A DNA stretch of 64,000 nucleotides from Verrucomicrobiia bacterium (GTDB lineage Bacteria; Verrucomicrobiota; Verrucomicrobiia; Limisphaerales; JADLHS01): positions 98,556 to 162,555 of the forward strand of contig JAHCLO010000013.1 of assembly GCA_026125285.1 (NCBI GenBank), read 5' to 3'. Shown piece by piece: positions 52,691 to 60,904 of this stretch. The stretch's first letter is position 1, and each line of letters opens with the position of its first letter. Both the position numbers and the translations under genes were made by a program. Under the pieces are notes generated by a model. It made no database searches and was not told the origin of the DNA. It saw only the letters and a list, made by a program, of their open reading frames with translations.

Positions 52691-53236
52691 ATGAAACCTA
52701 TCGTCCTGATGACCGCTTTGATGTTAACGTCCATGCTGGCGGCAAACGCGGGCAACATTCACGACATTGCCGTCAGGGACATTGATGGCAAGCAGACCAC
52801 GCTCGCCGCCTACAAAGGCAAGGCCGTGCTGATTGTTAACGTCGCCTCCCGTTGCGGCTATACGAAACAATACACAGGGCTGGAAGCCATCCACCAGAAA
52901 TACAAGGACAAGGGGTTCGTGGTCTTGGGATTTCCGTGCAATCAGTTCGGCGGCCAGGAGCCGGGCACGAACGAAGAGATCAAGGAATTCTGTTCGAGCA
53001 AGTTCAATGTGACCTTCCCGTTGTTTGACAAGATCGAAGTCAACGGAGCAAACCGTCACCCGCTTTATGTTAAACTGGCGGGCAAGGATTCGCCGTTTCC
53101 CGGTGACATCAAATGGAACTTTAACAAGTTCCTCATCGGAAAGGATGGCCGCATCCTCAAGCGCTTCGATTCCGGGGTCGCGCCTGAATCCGAGGAAATG
53201 ACCAAAGCGATTGAAGCCGCGCTGGCGGCGAAGTGA
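52691..53236 (+). CDS. Exported glutathione peroxidase-like thiol peroxidase
   Basis: 181 aa from the ATG at 52691, with a signal peptide (IVLMTALMLTSMLAANA). Catalytic Cys55 in NVASRCGYTKQY (Cys in place of selenocysteine), Gln89 in GFPCNQFGGQEPG, and the later KWNFNKFLIGKDG with the Trp/Asn of the GPx tetrad. Cys83 is the usual family cysteine. Reduces peroxides outside the cytoplasm, probably with thioredoxin-like donors. Confidence 0.92.
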   Translation: MKPIVLMTALMLTSMLAANAGNIHDIAVRDIDGKQTTLAAYKGKAVLIVNVASRCGYTKQYTGLEAIHQKYKDKGFVVLGFPCNQFGGQEPGTNEEIKEFCSSKFNVTFPLFDKIEVNGANRHPLYVKLAGKDSPFPGDIKWNFNKFLIGKDGRILKRFDSGVAPESEEMTKAIEAALAAK

Positions 53237-53371
53237 AGCGCCCTGATCGGTGGGAACAGGCTCATGTCGGCAACCGCCGCTTTTTGGCCCGGCTGAAGAC
53301 TCAGTATGTCTCACCTTGAACAGGCTGTCCCCTGCCCGCTCATTCTGTTTTGTTAAGGAAGCACCTGAAGC

Positions 53372-54193
53372 CTACCAGAATCTCCACCACGGTTTTCGTT
53401 TTCCTTTTAACTCGCGCTCTGTGGCGTCAGGAGTCTCCTGGTCCGATCCTGCCAGCGCCTTGAAAAACACCTCCACCCACTCAGTGCCGGTGCGGCGCGG
53501 CGGTTGGGGCAGATGCGCCTCAGCCCAATCCAGCGCCAGAATCAGCGGCACCCAGGCAACGCCATCCCCCTCACCGGCGAGCCGCCTGACCGCTCGCGAA
53601 ACCTGCACGGGCAGCTTCACCCGATGCACGGTGTCTCGCGCGGGTCGCGCGCAGTTTTCCGGCGGCGACGTTACGAGATATTCGCGACAGACGAGTGGAC
53701 GATTCGGATGAATCGAGCATGATTCTTCCTCAAGAAAAGGGCAGGCGATTCTCTGGGAAAAGTATTCCAGCCCGAACTGTGTCAATTCCTTGTTGGTAAT
53801 GGTTCCGGGCGCGAGCAGCCTTTTCAGCAAGCCTCCGTTTTCCAGACGCAATTTGGCAGACTGGAAGCGCGCGACGATTTCCGCCCGGCGGCGCTCGGGC
53901 ATTTTGTTCACCAGTTCGCGAAGCCGTTGCGCTTCGATTCCCGAAATTGGCACGAGCTGGCGGCAACAGGCGCCGCAACCTCTTTTGCAGGAAATGCGCC
54001 GACGATCCGCTTCCACGGCCTCCACGGCAGTGGCGACAAACCTGTCCGCGAGCGATTCAAATTGCGGCAGCAACCCAGTCGGTTGCACTAAACCTGTCGG
54101 CGCCGTCACCCGCACCTGCATTTTCTTGCCGCCGACAAGCAAGCTGATCGTCGCAGTTTTCGACTTCGGGAGATGGCGCGCGGGTGGGTTCAT
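53372..54193 (-). CDS. YkgJ-family cysteine cluster protein
   Basis: 273 aa. Cysteine cluster CKRGCGACCRQLVPIS, ACPFLEEESCSIHPNRPLVC then REYLVTSPPENC, the CxxxCxxCC / CPFL-x-x-x-x-C-x-I-x-x-x-RP-x-x-CR pattern of UPF0153 (YkgJ), which may hold zinc or Fe-S. The N-terminal 50 residues and a C-terminal basic tail are extra. Role unknown. Convergent with the peroxidase gene. Confidence 0.82.
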   Translation of the reverse strand: MNPPARHLPKSKTATISLLVGGKKMQVRVTAPTGLVQPTGLLPQFESLADRFVATAVEAVEADRRRISCKRGCGACCRQLVPISGIEAQRLRELVNKMPERRRAEIVARFQSAKLRLENGGLLKRLLAPGTITNKELTQFGLEYFSQRIACPFLEEESCSIHPNRPLVCREYLVTSPPENCARPARDTVHRVKLPVQVSRAVRRLAGEGDGVAWVPLILALDWAEAHLPQPPRRTGTEWVEVFFKALAGSDQETPDATERELKGKRKPWWRFW

Positions 54194-54249
54194 CAGGAAA
54201 GCGAAAACGCCTCACCTCGTCTCCTACAAAGGAGACGTCCAGCACCGGC

Positions 54250-55005
54250 TCACTGCACTTCTTCCACGTAGAAGAACCGGTGCGGGGAGGTGAGCGGCAC
54301 TGTCGCGCTGAACGGTCCGGTTTCAGTGGCGGTGACGGTCTGGTCCACCATGAACGGCGCGTCGAAACTGGCACCACCGTGAATGTGGTAGGTACGATCC
54401 GCGCGGGCCGGCCAGGTGAGGCTAAGGGTGTCGTTCTCCCGCTGCACGACCAGTTTGAACGCGGGAACGATGCCGCCCTCGTTGCGGATGAAATCCCAAT
54501 AGACCGACAGATCCTCGACCGGTTGACCGTCTGTGTCGAACTGAAGGTGGGTCATGGTGAACACTCCCGCGTGCAACCTGAGAGTCTCGGTAGCGTCGCT
54601 CCCGGCGTCTTCCGTCGCCCCATGCCCAAAGCTGGTGACATACACGTCCTCCATTTCGAGGATGAAGAATCTAAGCGGCTGATTGACGCCCTGGCGGAGC
54701 ACTTCGAGTCGCGCCCGGTTTAGCTTTTGTTCCTGCGCGCAAGCGAGCATCAGTTTGGGCGTGGCCTTGTCTATGCCCTTGGTCAAAACAAATCCGGTGC
54801 TGCCCGCAGTTGGAGCGGCCGGTGGATTGGTGGTGCCGCTTTGGAAGGATTGCAGGGTGATCCAATCCTTATGGGATTCGGATGCGGCTTCGCCGGGGAT
54901 CCCCTCGATCTTGAGAAAGTAATCCGCCGCCGCGCACGCGCGCGACACGCCGAAACCGAGGATCCCGGTTGCCATCAGACCAAAAGCGAGGATGGAAGCG
55001 CGCAT
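54250..55005 (-). CDS. Secreted Hcp-family (type VI tube-like) protein, copy A
   Basis: 251 aa. Sec signal peptide (ILAFGLMATGILGFGVSRAC A), then Hcp fold: YFLKIEGIPGEAASESHKDW, the KATPKLMLACA core, LRFFILEMEDVYVTSFGHGA and FTMTHLQF. The final 75 residues (LVVQRENDTLSLTWPARADR ... FFYVEEVQ) are an added beta-domain. Cytoplasmic Hcp of T6SS normally lacks a Sec signal, and no other T6SS gene is in the window, so this is an Hcp1-like exported protein of unknown role. A related gene lies 26 bp upstream. Confidence 0.8.
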   Translation of the reverse strand: MRASILAFGLMATGILGFGVSRACAAADYFLKIEGIPGEAASESHKDWITLQSFQSGTTNPPAAPTAGSTGFVLTKGIDKATPKLMLACAQEQKLNRARLEVLRQGVNQPLRFFILEMEDVYVTSFGHGATEDAGSDATETLRLHAGVFTMTHLQFDTDGQPVEDLSVYWDFIRNEGGIVPAFKLVVQRENDTLSLTWPARADRTYHIHGGASFDAPFMVDQTVTATETGPFSATVPLTSPHRFFYVEEVQ

Positions 55006-55031
55006 CGGAGGAAGGCGGTTTGCTGCCGCGG

Positions 55032-55580
55032 TCAGTTCGCGCCCGTTGGGTCTTCCGGCGGGCGGATAAACTCGGCCTCGACGACTTCCCCGGTGGCCTC
55101 AACGGTGTATTTGAAAGTGATCTTCGTGAAGTTGAAACTGATTTGGTCGGTGGGAACAACGTCGCCGGACGAGCCGCCGGTTTGGTAGCTGCTCACAAGC
55201 AGGTCTTCAAACTTGACTTCGAGATATGTAAAAGGTTCGTTCCCCGCACCGGAACCCGCACGGCGGCAGGTCAGTATCGCTTCGGGAATATGCTGGCCCG
55301 TGGCGCAAGCGAGCATCAGTTTTGGCGTGGCCTTGTTCACCTTTAGCGTGAAATGAAAGTCATTCATGCTGACCTTGCCAGCACCGGCACCGCTGCCCGC
55401 ATGGCTTAACCCCGCCCGGCTTTCGCCCCAACTCCACGATAAGATGTCTATTTCTTCGCGGTGGTCGGGATCAACGGCTTCGCCTTTGATATCTCCGATC
55501 TTAAGAAAAGCCGGCGCCGGCGAGTTAACAATGGACACAAGAAACAGCGCCGAAATAAATGCTAGTAGCTTCGTTCTCAT
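55032..55580 (-). CDS. Secreted Hcp-family (type VI tube-like) protein, copy B
   Basis: 182 aa. Signal peptide KLLAFISALFLVSIVNSPAP A, then AFLKIGDIKGEAVDPDHREE IDILSWSWG-type Hcp opening, KVSMNDFHFTLKVNKATPKL (Hcp core) and FTYLEVKFEDLLVSSYQTG with ISFNFTKITFKYT. This is the more complete Hcp fold of the two. Precedes copy A in the same direction, probably an operon. Confidence 0.82.
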   Translation of the reverse strand: MRTKLLAFISALFLVSIVNSPAPAFLKIGDIKGEAVDPDHREEIDILSWSWGESRAGLSHAGSGAGAGKVSMNDFHFTLKVNKATPKLMLACATGQHIPEAILTCRRAGSGAGNEPFTYLEVKFEDLLVSSYQTGGSSGDVVPTDQISFNFTKITFKYTVEATGEVVEAEFIRPPEDPTGAN

Positions 55581-56177
55581 TGGATTGGGTTGGGTTGATT
55601 TGTTGGGCTGACATGGCGATTAGATGCCTGCGGCCCGTGGTTGACAAGCGCACGGGGAAGTCTTGCCGGCAGCGAAATGAATCCCCGCCACATAGACTGC
55701 GGACAACACCGACAACAAAAACTTCTCATAGACTGTGACCAGTTTTGGGTGACGTGGGTTACTTAAGCACCTTGTGGCGGTGTTCGTCAAGGGCGAATAA
55801 CCCGAAGCTGAAAGACTAATCTCACGGACCTCATTCAGGATGCCCGCCAACCCCGGCCCGGGCAGCGTAGTGTCCCATGCCGTGTCAGGAATCTGGAAAT
55901 GCTCCCGACTTGGAGTGCGAGTTGTATCCCAAGGGGAGACAGTTGTTGAGCCTCCGGCCCACGATTCTTCAGGGCGTTTGAAGATGGGACGTCACCACTG
56001 CCCCCGCGCTGGCAAGGCCTCATCGGTACGGCACGCGCATTGCGGCTTTTCTGGACACCGAAATACCGGTAGGGAGATTCAGCGAGACAGCGTCAATGCA
56101 CGCTGCGTTGTCCGGGCACTGCCAAACGTGCTCGCCTCTGTCTCCATCAAGGAAATTGCCGGGAGGAGCGTTAGACT
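55581..56177. other. 600-bp gap with no recognised gene
   Basis: Short frames only. Contains the upstream region of the Hcp pair (minus) and, at 56160-56165, a GGGAGGAG ribosome-binding sequence for the next plus-strand gene. Confidence 0.45.
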
Positions 56178-56603
56178 ATGGAAAAGAAGAAACCACTTGC
56201 CAGCGTGTTCTGGTATCAAGGCGCGGGTTTTCTGGTGATCATTGCCCTCTGCTTTTTGGACGAATTCCTGAGTTTGTCCGCAACGATCCTCCACGGGCAT
56301 CCTTACCTCCACAACTTTGGCGAATCCACCATCAAAATGCTCCTCATTCTAGCCGTCTGGTTGATTGTCGTGAGTTCGACGCGGCGGTTGCTGCGACGCG
56401 TCCGCCAGTTGGAGGAATTCCTGCGGGTCTGCGCGTGGTGTCATCGTATAGATTTCAAGGGGCGCTGGATGCCGCTCGAAGAATTCTTCCAACAGGGCTT
56501 TGACACTCCCACCACCCACGGCATTTGTCCCATCTGCCTCGCAAAGAACAAAGCGGCCATCAAGCGAGCGCGGGAGACAGCGGAGGGATCGGCTTCCGCC
56601 TGA
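56178..56603 (+). CDS. Membrane protein with C-terminal CxxC zinc-ribbon-like module
   Basis: 141 aa with a strong ribosome-binding sequence (GGGAGGAG about 13 bp upstream). Two membrane segments (FWYQGAGFLVIIALCFLDEF and IKMLLILAVWLIVVSSTRRL), then RVCAWCHRIDFKGRWMPLEE FF and HGICPICLAKNK. The C-x-W-C-x-x-I...W-x-P-x-E-x-F...HGICPxC motif is also known at the end of some sensory and response-regulator proteins. Function unknown. Confidence 0.75.
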   Translation: MEKKKPLASVFWYQGAGFLVIIALCFLDEFLSLSATILHGHPYLHNFGESTIKMLLILAVWLIVVSSTRRLLRRVRQLEEFLRVCAWCHRIDFKGRWMPLEEFFQQGFDTPTTHGICPICLAKNKAAIKRARETAEGSASA

Positions 56604-56625
56604 ACCTGCACTCGCCCGCGAGAAC

Positions 56626-57171
56626 TCAGGCCAAGAACTGAAGCTCGAGCATTTGAGTCAACAACTCCACCACCTCCGCTAACTCACGGCGGCGTTGCAG
56701 AATGTTTTCGGGTCCGGCCAGTTCAATGGGCTGCGCCAGAATTGCCGCGTAACGCAGATTCAATGGAACCTGCTCGTCAGTGTGACCCAGTTCCCGCACC
56801 AATTCCTGTATCCGCTCCACGCAGCGCCGGGTTTGCGCAATCGCCCTCAGCGCCGCTGCTGCGCTCGTCCGTCCGGATTGAACCCGCTGGAGCAGCCGGC
56901 ACTCAAAGCTGGCGCAACGCTGTGGACGCTCGTCGTAAATACGACACGCTCGCCCGTCGAAACACGCGCAGGGTTGACTGAAACAGCGTTGTCGCCCTTT
57001 ACGAAACATCGTCAGGCCAGCCGCAGCCAATCGCCTGGCGCTATCACCCGGGCGCAGTGCCACGTCGCCGAACAAGACGCCGTTGCAGCACATCCCGCAC
57101 GCGGGACAAAGCTCTGCAACGGCGTCCTGAGTTTGCGCAGAGGAACGACTCACCGTGGCAAGTGTGAACAC
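56626..57171 (-). CDS. YkgJ-family cysteine cluster protein (short)
   Basis: About 181 aa if the GTG at 57171 is the start; the frame is open further (to 57387) but would overlap the divergent gene. Cysteine pattern LCPACGMCCNGVLFGDV, CFSQPCACFDGRACRIYDER and PQRCASFECRLLQ, as in YkgJ-type proteins, followed by a helical C-terminus with RRRELAEVVELLTQML. Divergent from the YmdB-type gene. Confidence 0.75.
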   Translation of the reverse strand: MFTLATVSRSSAQTQDAVAELCPACGMCCNGVLFGDVALRPGDSARRLAAAGLTMFRKGRQRCFSQPCACFDGRACRIYDERPQRCASFECRLLQRVQSGRTSAAAALRAIAQTRRCVERIQELVRELGHTDEQVPLNLRYAAILAQPIELAGPENILQRRRELAEVVELLTQMLELQFLA

Positions 57172-57300
57172 CCCAGGCGGGCGAGCGAGACAAAACTTTG
57201 CGGCTTGAGCCCGAATCGCGATGTCCTCCCCGATTCGATTCTCCTTCCCCGGACGATTCTTTTCGTGCGCACTTGTGCGGATTGGGGTTAGCCTCGCGCC

Positions 57301-58101
57301 GTGAAATTGCTCTTCATTGGGGACATCGTGGGCCAGCCGGGACGCAGGGCGGTGCAAACTCTTCTCCCGATGCTGCGCGAACAACACTGCCTCGATTTCG
57401 TGATCGCCAACGGCGAGAACTCCGCAGGCGGTTCAGGCATCACGCCCAAGACGGCCGAAGAGATCTTTTCCGCAGGCGTGGATGTGATCACCAGTGGGGA
57501 TCATTTGTGGGACCAGAAGGAGGTCACGGAACTCTTGGCCAAGGAAAACAGATTCCTCCGTCCGCTGAACTATCCCCCTGGCACGCTGGGGCGCGGGAGC
57601 GGGTTGTTCGCGATCCGAAACCCGAAATCCGAAATCCGAAATCCTCCTTTGGTGGCCGTGCTCAACGCGCAAGGGCGAACCTTCATGCCGGCGTTGGAAA
57701 ATCCGTTTCTGCTCGCCCCGCTTGAAGTCCGGCGTTTGCGTGAGCAAACCAAAATCATCTTCGTGGATTTCCACGCCGAGGCTACTTCGGAGAAGATCGC
57801 GTTTGCCCGAATGTTGGATGGTCAAGTGAGCGCCGTAGTCGGCACGCATACGCACGTGCAAACGGCGGATGAACAAATCTTTCCCGGCGGCACGGCTTAT
57901 CTGAGTGACGCTGGCTTTACCGGCCCGCACGACAGCGTACTGGGGCGCGAAATTGAACCGATCATCAAACGGTTTACCACCAACATGCCCCAACGTTTCG
58001 AAGTGGCGCGCCACCGGGTGATGCTGCACGGCGCCGTGGTGGAAATTGAAGATGCCAGCGGGCGGGCGCTGGGCATCCGGCGCGTGTCAGAGTCGGCCTG
58101 A
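57301..58101 (+). CDS. ymdB: YmdB-type metallophosphoesterase (TIGR00282)
   Basis: 266 aa, GTG start. Metal-binding residues LFIGDIVGQPGRRA, VIANGENSAGGSGI, ITSGDHLWDQKE, IIFVDFHAEATSEK, VVGTHTHVQTAD: the set of a dinuclear phosphodiesterase. In Bacillus, YmdB hydrolyses 2',3'-cyclic nucleotides. Its middle contains AIRNPKSEIRNPP, encoded by a 7-bp tandem tract (57615-57642) between GSGLF and LVAVLNAQG; this is 13 or so residues longer than usual at that loop. Confidence 0.9.
   Translation: MKLLFIGDIVGQPGRRAVQTLLPMLREQHCLDFVIANGENSAGGSGITPKTAEEIFSAGVDVITSGDHLWDQKEVTELLAKENRFLRPLNYPPGTLGRGSGLFAIRNPKSEIRNPPLVAVLNAQGRTFMPALENPFLLAPLEVRRLREQTKIIFVDFHAEATSEKIAFARMLDGQVSAVVGTHTHVQTADEQIFPGGTAYLSDAGFTGPHDSVLGREIEPIIKRFTTNMPQRFEVARHRVMLHGAVVEIEDASGRALGIRRVSESA
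57615..57642. repeat. Four-copy 7-bp tandem tract CCGAAA(T/C) inside the YmdB-type gene
   Basis: CCGAAAC then three CCGAAAT copies at 57615, 57622, 57629 and 57636. In-frame here, but a copy gain or loss would shift the frame. Confidence 0.85.
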
Positions 58102-58224
58102 TCGTGGACACGCGCCAATCTGAATAAACCTTGACGCCCGCCCCGATTCGTTTAACAAGTTTGCACGGGGTTAAGCGCCGGGTAACAAAACAGTTTCCAA
58201 ACCAAACAAGACACCATCCCAGTT

Positions 58225-58836
58225 ATGAAACGAACTTTTCTGACACTCGCACTCACAGGCATGATCGTGAGCGGCATCCATGCCGCCGGGGACGAAGGAT
58301 TCCGTCCGCTGTTCAACGGCAAGGACACTACGGGTTGGCATTTACGAAACCCCCAGGGCCATAACAGTTGGAAGGTCGAGAACGGCATCCTCAAAAACAT
58401 CGTCAACCAAGGCGAGCATGGCACGGACCTGATCACCGACCAGAAATTCCAGAACTTCACGGTCAAATACGAGTACATGGTGCCGAACGATTCCAACAGC
58501 GGCTTTTATTTGCGGGGGCGCTATGAAATTCAGATCCTCGGCGACTTCGCCAGCGGCAAAGCCACCAAGACCGGCAATGGTTCACTCTACAACTTCAAAG
58601 CGCCGGACAAGTTCGTTTCCAAACCCGGCAGCGAGTGGCAGTCCGTGGAAGCCACCATCATCGGCAACAAGATTACTGTCATCCAGAACGGCGTGAAGAT
58701 TCATGACAACGTCGAAGTCACCAAGGGTACCGGCGGCGAATTGGACAACAACCATGACCAGCCTGGCCCGATCTTCCTCCAGGGCGATCACGGCACGGTT
58801 TGGTTTCGCAACATGCAAATCAAGGAATTGAAGTAA
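58225..58836 (+). CDS. Exported DUF1080 (3-keto-disaccharide hydrolase domain) protein
   Basis: 203 aa with signal peptide (TFLTLALTGMIVSGIHAAG). DUF1080 features: RPLFNGKDTTGWHLRN, WKVENGILKN, KFQNFTVKYEYMVPNDSNSG FYLRGRYEIQILGD, EWQSVEATIIGNKITVIQNG and GPIFLQGDHGTVWFRNMQIK. Such proteins act on 3-keto-sugars or bind glycans. A weak promoter-like pair (TTGACG at 58131, TAACAA at 58153) lies upstream. Next gene is a Gfo/Idh/MocA oxidoreductase, an often-seen pairing consistent with oxidative sugar processing. Confidence 0.92.
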   Translation: MKRTFLTLALTGMIVSGIHAAGDEGFRPLFNGKDTTGWHLRNPQGHNSWKVENGILKNIVNQGEHGTDLITDQKFQNFTVKYEYMVPNDSNSGFYLRGRYEIQILGDFASGKATKTGNGSLYNFKAPDKFVSKPGSEWQSVEATIIGNKITVIQNGVKIHDNVEVTKGTGGELDNNHDQPGPIFLQGDHGTVWFRNMQIKELK

Positions 58837-58866
58837 CCGCAACCGACTAGAAAGGGACATGGGGAT

Positions 58867-60297
58867 ATGAAATTGAAGATTCGAACTCAGGGACAAAACA
58901 CAGGGATTTCGCGGCGCAAATTTATCGTGAGTTCAGCAGCGGCGTCTGCGGCGTTCATGGTCATTCCCAGCCATGTCCTCGGGCGTGGCGGAGCGAAGTC
59001 GCCAAATGAAAAGCTGAACATCGCCGGCATTGGCATCGGCGGCCAGGGCGCTGGCGATTTGCGCAATATGGAGAGCGAAAACATCGTGGCCCTGTGCGAC
59101 GTGGATTGGCGGCACGGCGCGGGCACGTTCAAGCGGCATCCTCAGGCCAGGAAGTTCAAGGACTATCGCCAGATGTTCGACGAGGTAAAGGACATTGACG
59201 CGGTCGTCGTCGCCACGCCGGATCATCACCACGCGCTTGCGTCAATGGAAGCGATTAAGCGCGGCAAGCACGTCTATTGCGAGAAACCCCTGACCCACTC
59301 GGTTTGGGAGGCCCGGCAGGTCGCCACCGCTGCGCGCGAAGCCAAGGTCGCCACGCAAATGGGCAATCAAGGCCAGGCCTCGGAGGAAACCCGCCAGCTC
59401 TGCGAACTGGTCTGGTCCGGAGCCATTGGAAACGTCTTGGAAGCGCACATCTGGACCGACCGCGCCTCGCGCGGTTTGTTTGATGAGTACTGGCCCCAAG
59501 GCGTCACCCGCCCCACCGACACGCCGCCCGTGCCAGACACGCTGGCGTGGGACTTGTGGATCGGTCCGGCGCCGATGCGACCGTATCATCCGGCTTATGT
59601 GCCGTTCCGCTGGCGCGGTTGGTGGGACTTCGGCACCGGCGCGCTCGGGGATATCGGCTGCCACTCCTTCGATCCTGTGTTCCGCGCCCTCAAGCTCGGC
59701 GCGCCGCTCTCTGTCCAGGGCGCTTCGACCCGTGTCAACGCCGAGACTTTCCCTCTGGGCTCGATGGTCACGTATCAATTCCCAGCGCGCGACGCCACCC
59801 CGCAGGCCAACAACGTCCACATCAAGGGCCTGAGCGGTGCGGAAGCCGGCGCCGTCGCCATGCCGCCCTGTAAACTGGTTTGGTATGATGGCGGTCTCCG
59901 TCCGCCGCGGCCCGACGGCCTCCCTGATGGGCGGTTGCTGGGCGACAACGGTAGGATGCTGATTGGCGACAAGGGCTTCATCCTCGGCAACACCGTCTAT
60001 CCGGAAGCCCGCGCCCGTGAAGTGGGAAAAATCAAGCCGTTCATCCCGCGCTCTGCGAGCCACTACCAGGAATGGATCGAGGCGTGTAAAGGTGGCAAAG
60101 CAGCGGGATCGAACTTCGACTACGCCGGGCCACTGGCCGAGGCGGTCTTGTTGGGCAACGTCACCCTACGGGTCCAGCTTCGCGAAGACCTCACGCGCTT
60201 CAAGCTCCTGTGGGATGCACCGAATCTGCGGTTCACGAATTGGGACGAGGCGAACGCGTTCTTGCGGACTGAGTATCGGCGAGGTTGGTCGCTCTAA
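58867..60297 (+). CDS. Tat-exported Gfo/Idh/MocA family oxidoreductase
   Basis: 476 aa. Tat signal ISRRKFIVSSAAASAAFMVI P, then NAD-binding Rossmann LNIAGIGIGGQGAGDLRNME, VVVATPDHHHALASMEAIKR, GKHVYCEKPLTHSVWEARQ (EKP motif Lys) and a C-terminal beta-domain with WRGWWDFGTGALGDIGCHSF (substrate His). Oxidises or reduces a sugar or sugar acid with NAD(P). Directly downstream of the DUF1080 gene (30 bp). Confidence 0.92.
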   Translation: MKLKIRTQGQNTGISRRKFIVSSAAASAAFMVIPSHVLGRGGAKSPNEKLNIAGIGIGGQGAGDLRNMESENIVALCDVDWRHGAGTFKRHPQARKFKDYRQMFDEVKDIDAVVVATPDHHHALASMEAIKRGKHVYCEKPLTHSVWEARQVATAAREAKVATQMGNQGQASEETRQLCELVWSGAIGNVLEAHIWTDRASRGLFDEYWPQGVTRPTDTPPVPDTLAWDLWIGPAPMRPYHPAYVPFRWRGWWDFGTGALGDIGCHSFDPVFRALKLGAPLSVQGASTRVNAETFPLGSMVTYQFPARDATPQANNVHIKGLSGAEAGAVAMPPCKLVWYDGGLRPPRPDGLPDGRLLGDNGRMLIGDKGFILGNTVYPEARAREVGKIKPFIPRSASHYQEWIEACKGGKAAGSNFDYAGPLAEAVLLGNVTLRVQLREDLTRFKLLWDAPNLRFTNWDEANAFLRTEYRRGWSL

Positions 60298-60439
60298 GAA
60301 ACACCGCATCCGGTTGCCCAAACACCTTGGTGGCAAGAGCCCTCGGAAGCTGACCGCGAAGGAGCGATTCCACCCGGCCTCGACTTTGAGAAACCGCAAA
60401 GGACTTGCAACCGGGCAGGTCGTTTTCTACCGTTCGCGC

Positions 60440-60835
60440 ATGGAAGAACCGACACAGTTCTCACAATACCTGGCCGTGTTGATACTGTTCATCCTGGCGG
60501 TCGCCGCCACGGGCGGGATGATCGGCTTGTCCACCTTGCTGGGCAAACGCGGCGGGCGAAATCGCGCCAAGGACCTGGCTTGGGAATGTGGCATGAACCC
60601 TGTCGGCGAGGGCAACCCGCGAATGTCGGTGAAGTTCTACCTGGTGGCCATGCTGTTTATCCTGTTCGATATCGAAGTGATCTTCCTGTACCCGTGGTCG
60701 GTGGTCTATCGTGAAATGCTCGCCGATCCCGCCATGCGGAATGTGATTCTGGTGGCCATGATCTCTTTTCTCGGCATCCTTTTTGTGGGCTACATTTACG
60801 CCGTCAAGAAACGGGCGTTTGACTGGAAGTCCTAG
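60440..60835 (+). CDS. nuoA: NADH-quinone oxidoreductase subunit A
   Basis: 131 aa from the ATG at 60440. Three membrane segments (YLAVLILFILAVAATGGMIG, FYLVAMLFILFDIEVIFLYP, VILVAMISFLGILFVGYIYA) and the conserved loop WECGMNPVGEGNPRMSVKFY and FDIEVIFLYPW. Part of the proton-pumping complex I membrane arm. No other nuo gene follows; the next gene is a phosphohexomutase, so it is a detached subunit or the remainder lies elsewhere. Confidence 0.93.
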   Translation: MEEPTQFSQYLAVLILFILAVAATGGMIGLSTLLGKRGGRNRAKDLAWECGMNPVGEGNPRMSVKFYLVAMLFILFDIEVIFLYPWSVVYREMLADPAMRNVILVAMISFLGILFVGYIYAVKKRAFDWKS

Positions 60836-60904
60836 CCCGTAACTCCTGATGCGTGGTTCGTGACCGCCAAGTTTCATCACGCACTACGCATTCCACATCA
60901 CTCT

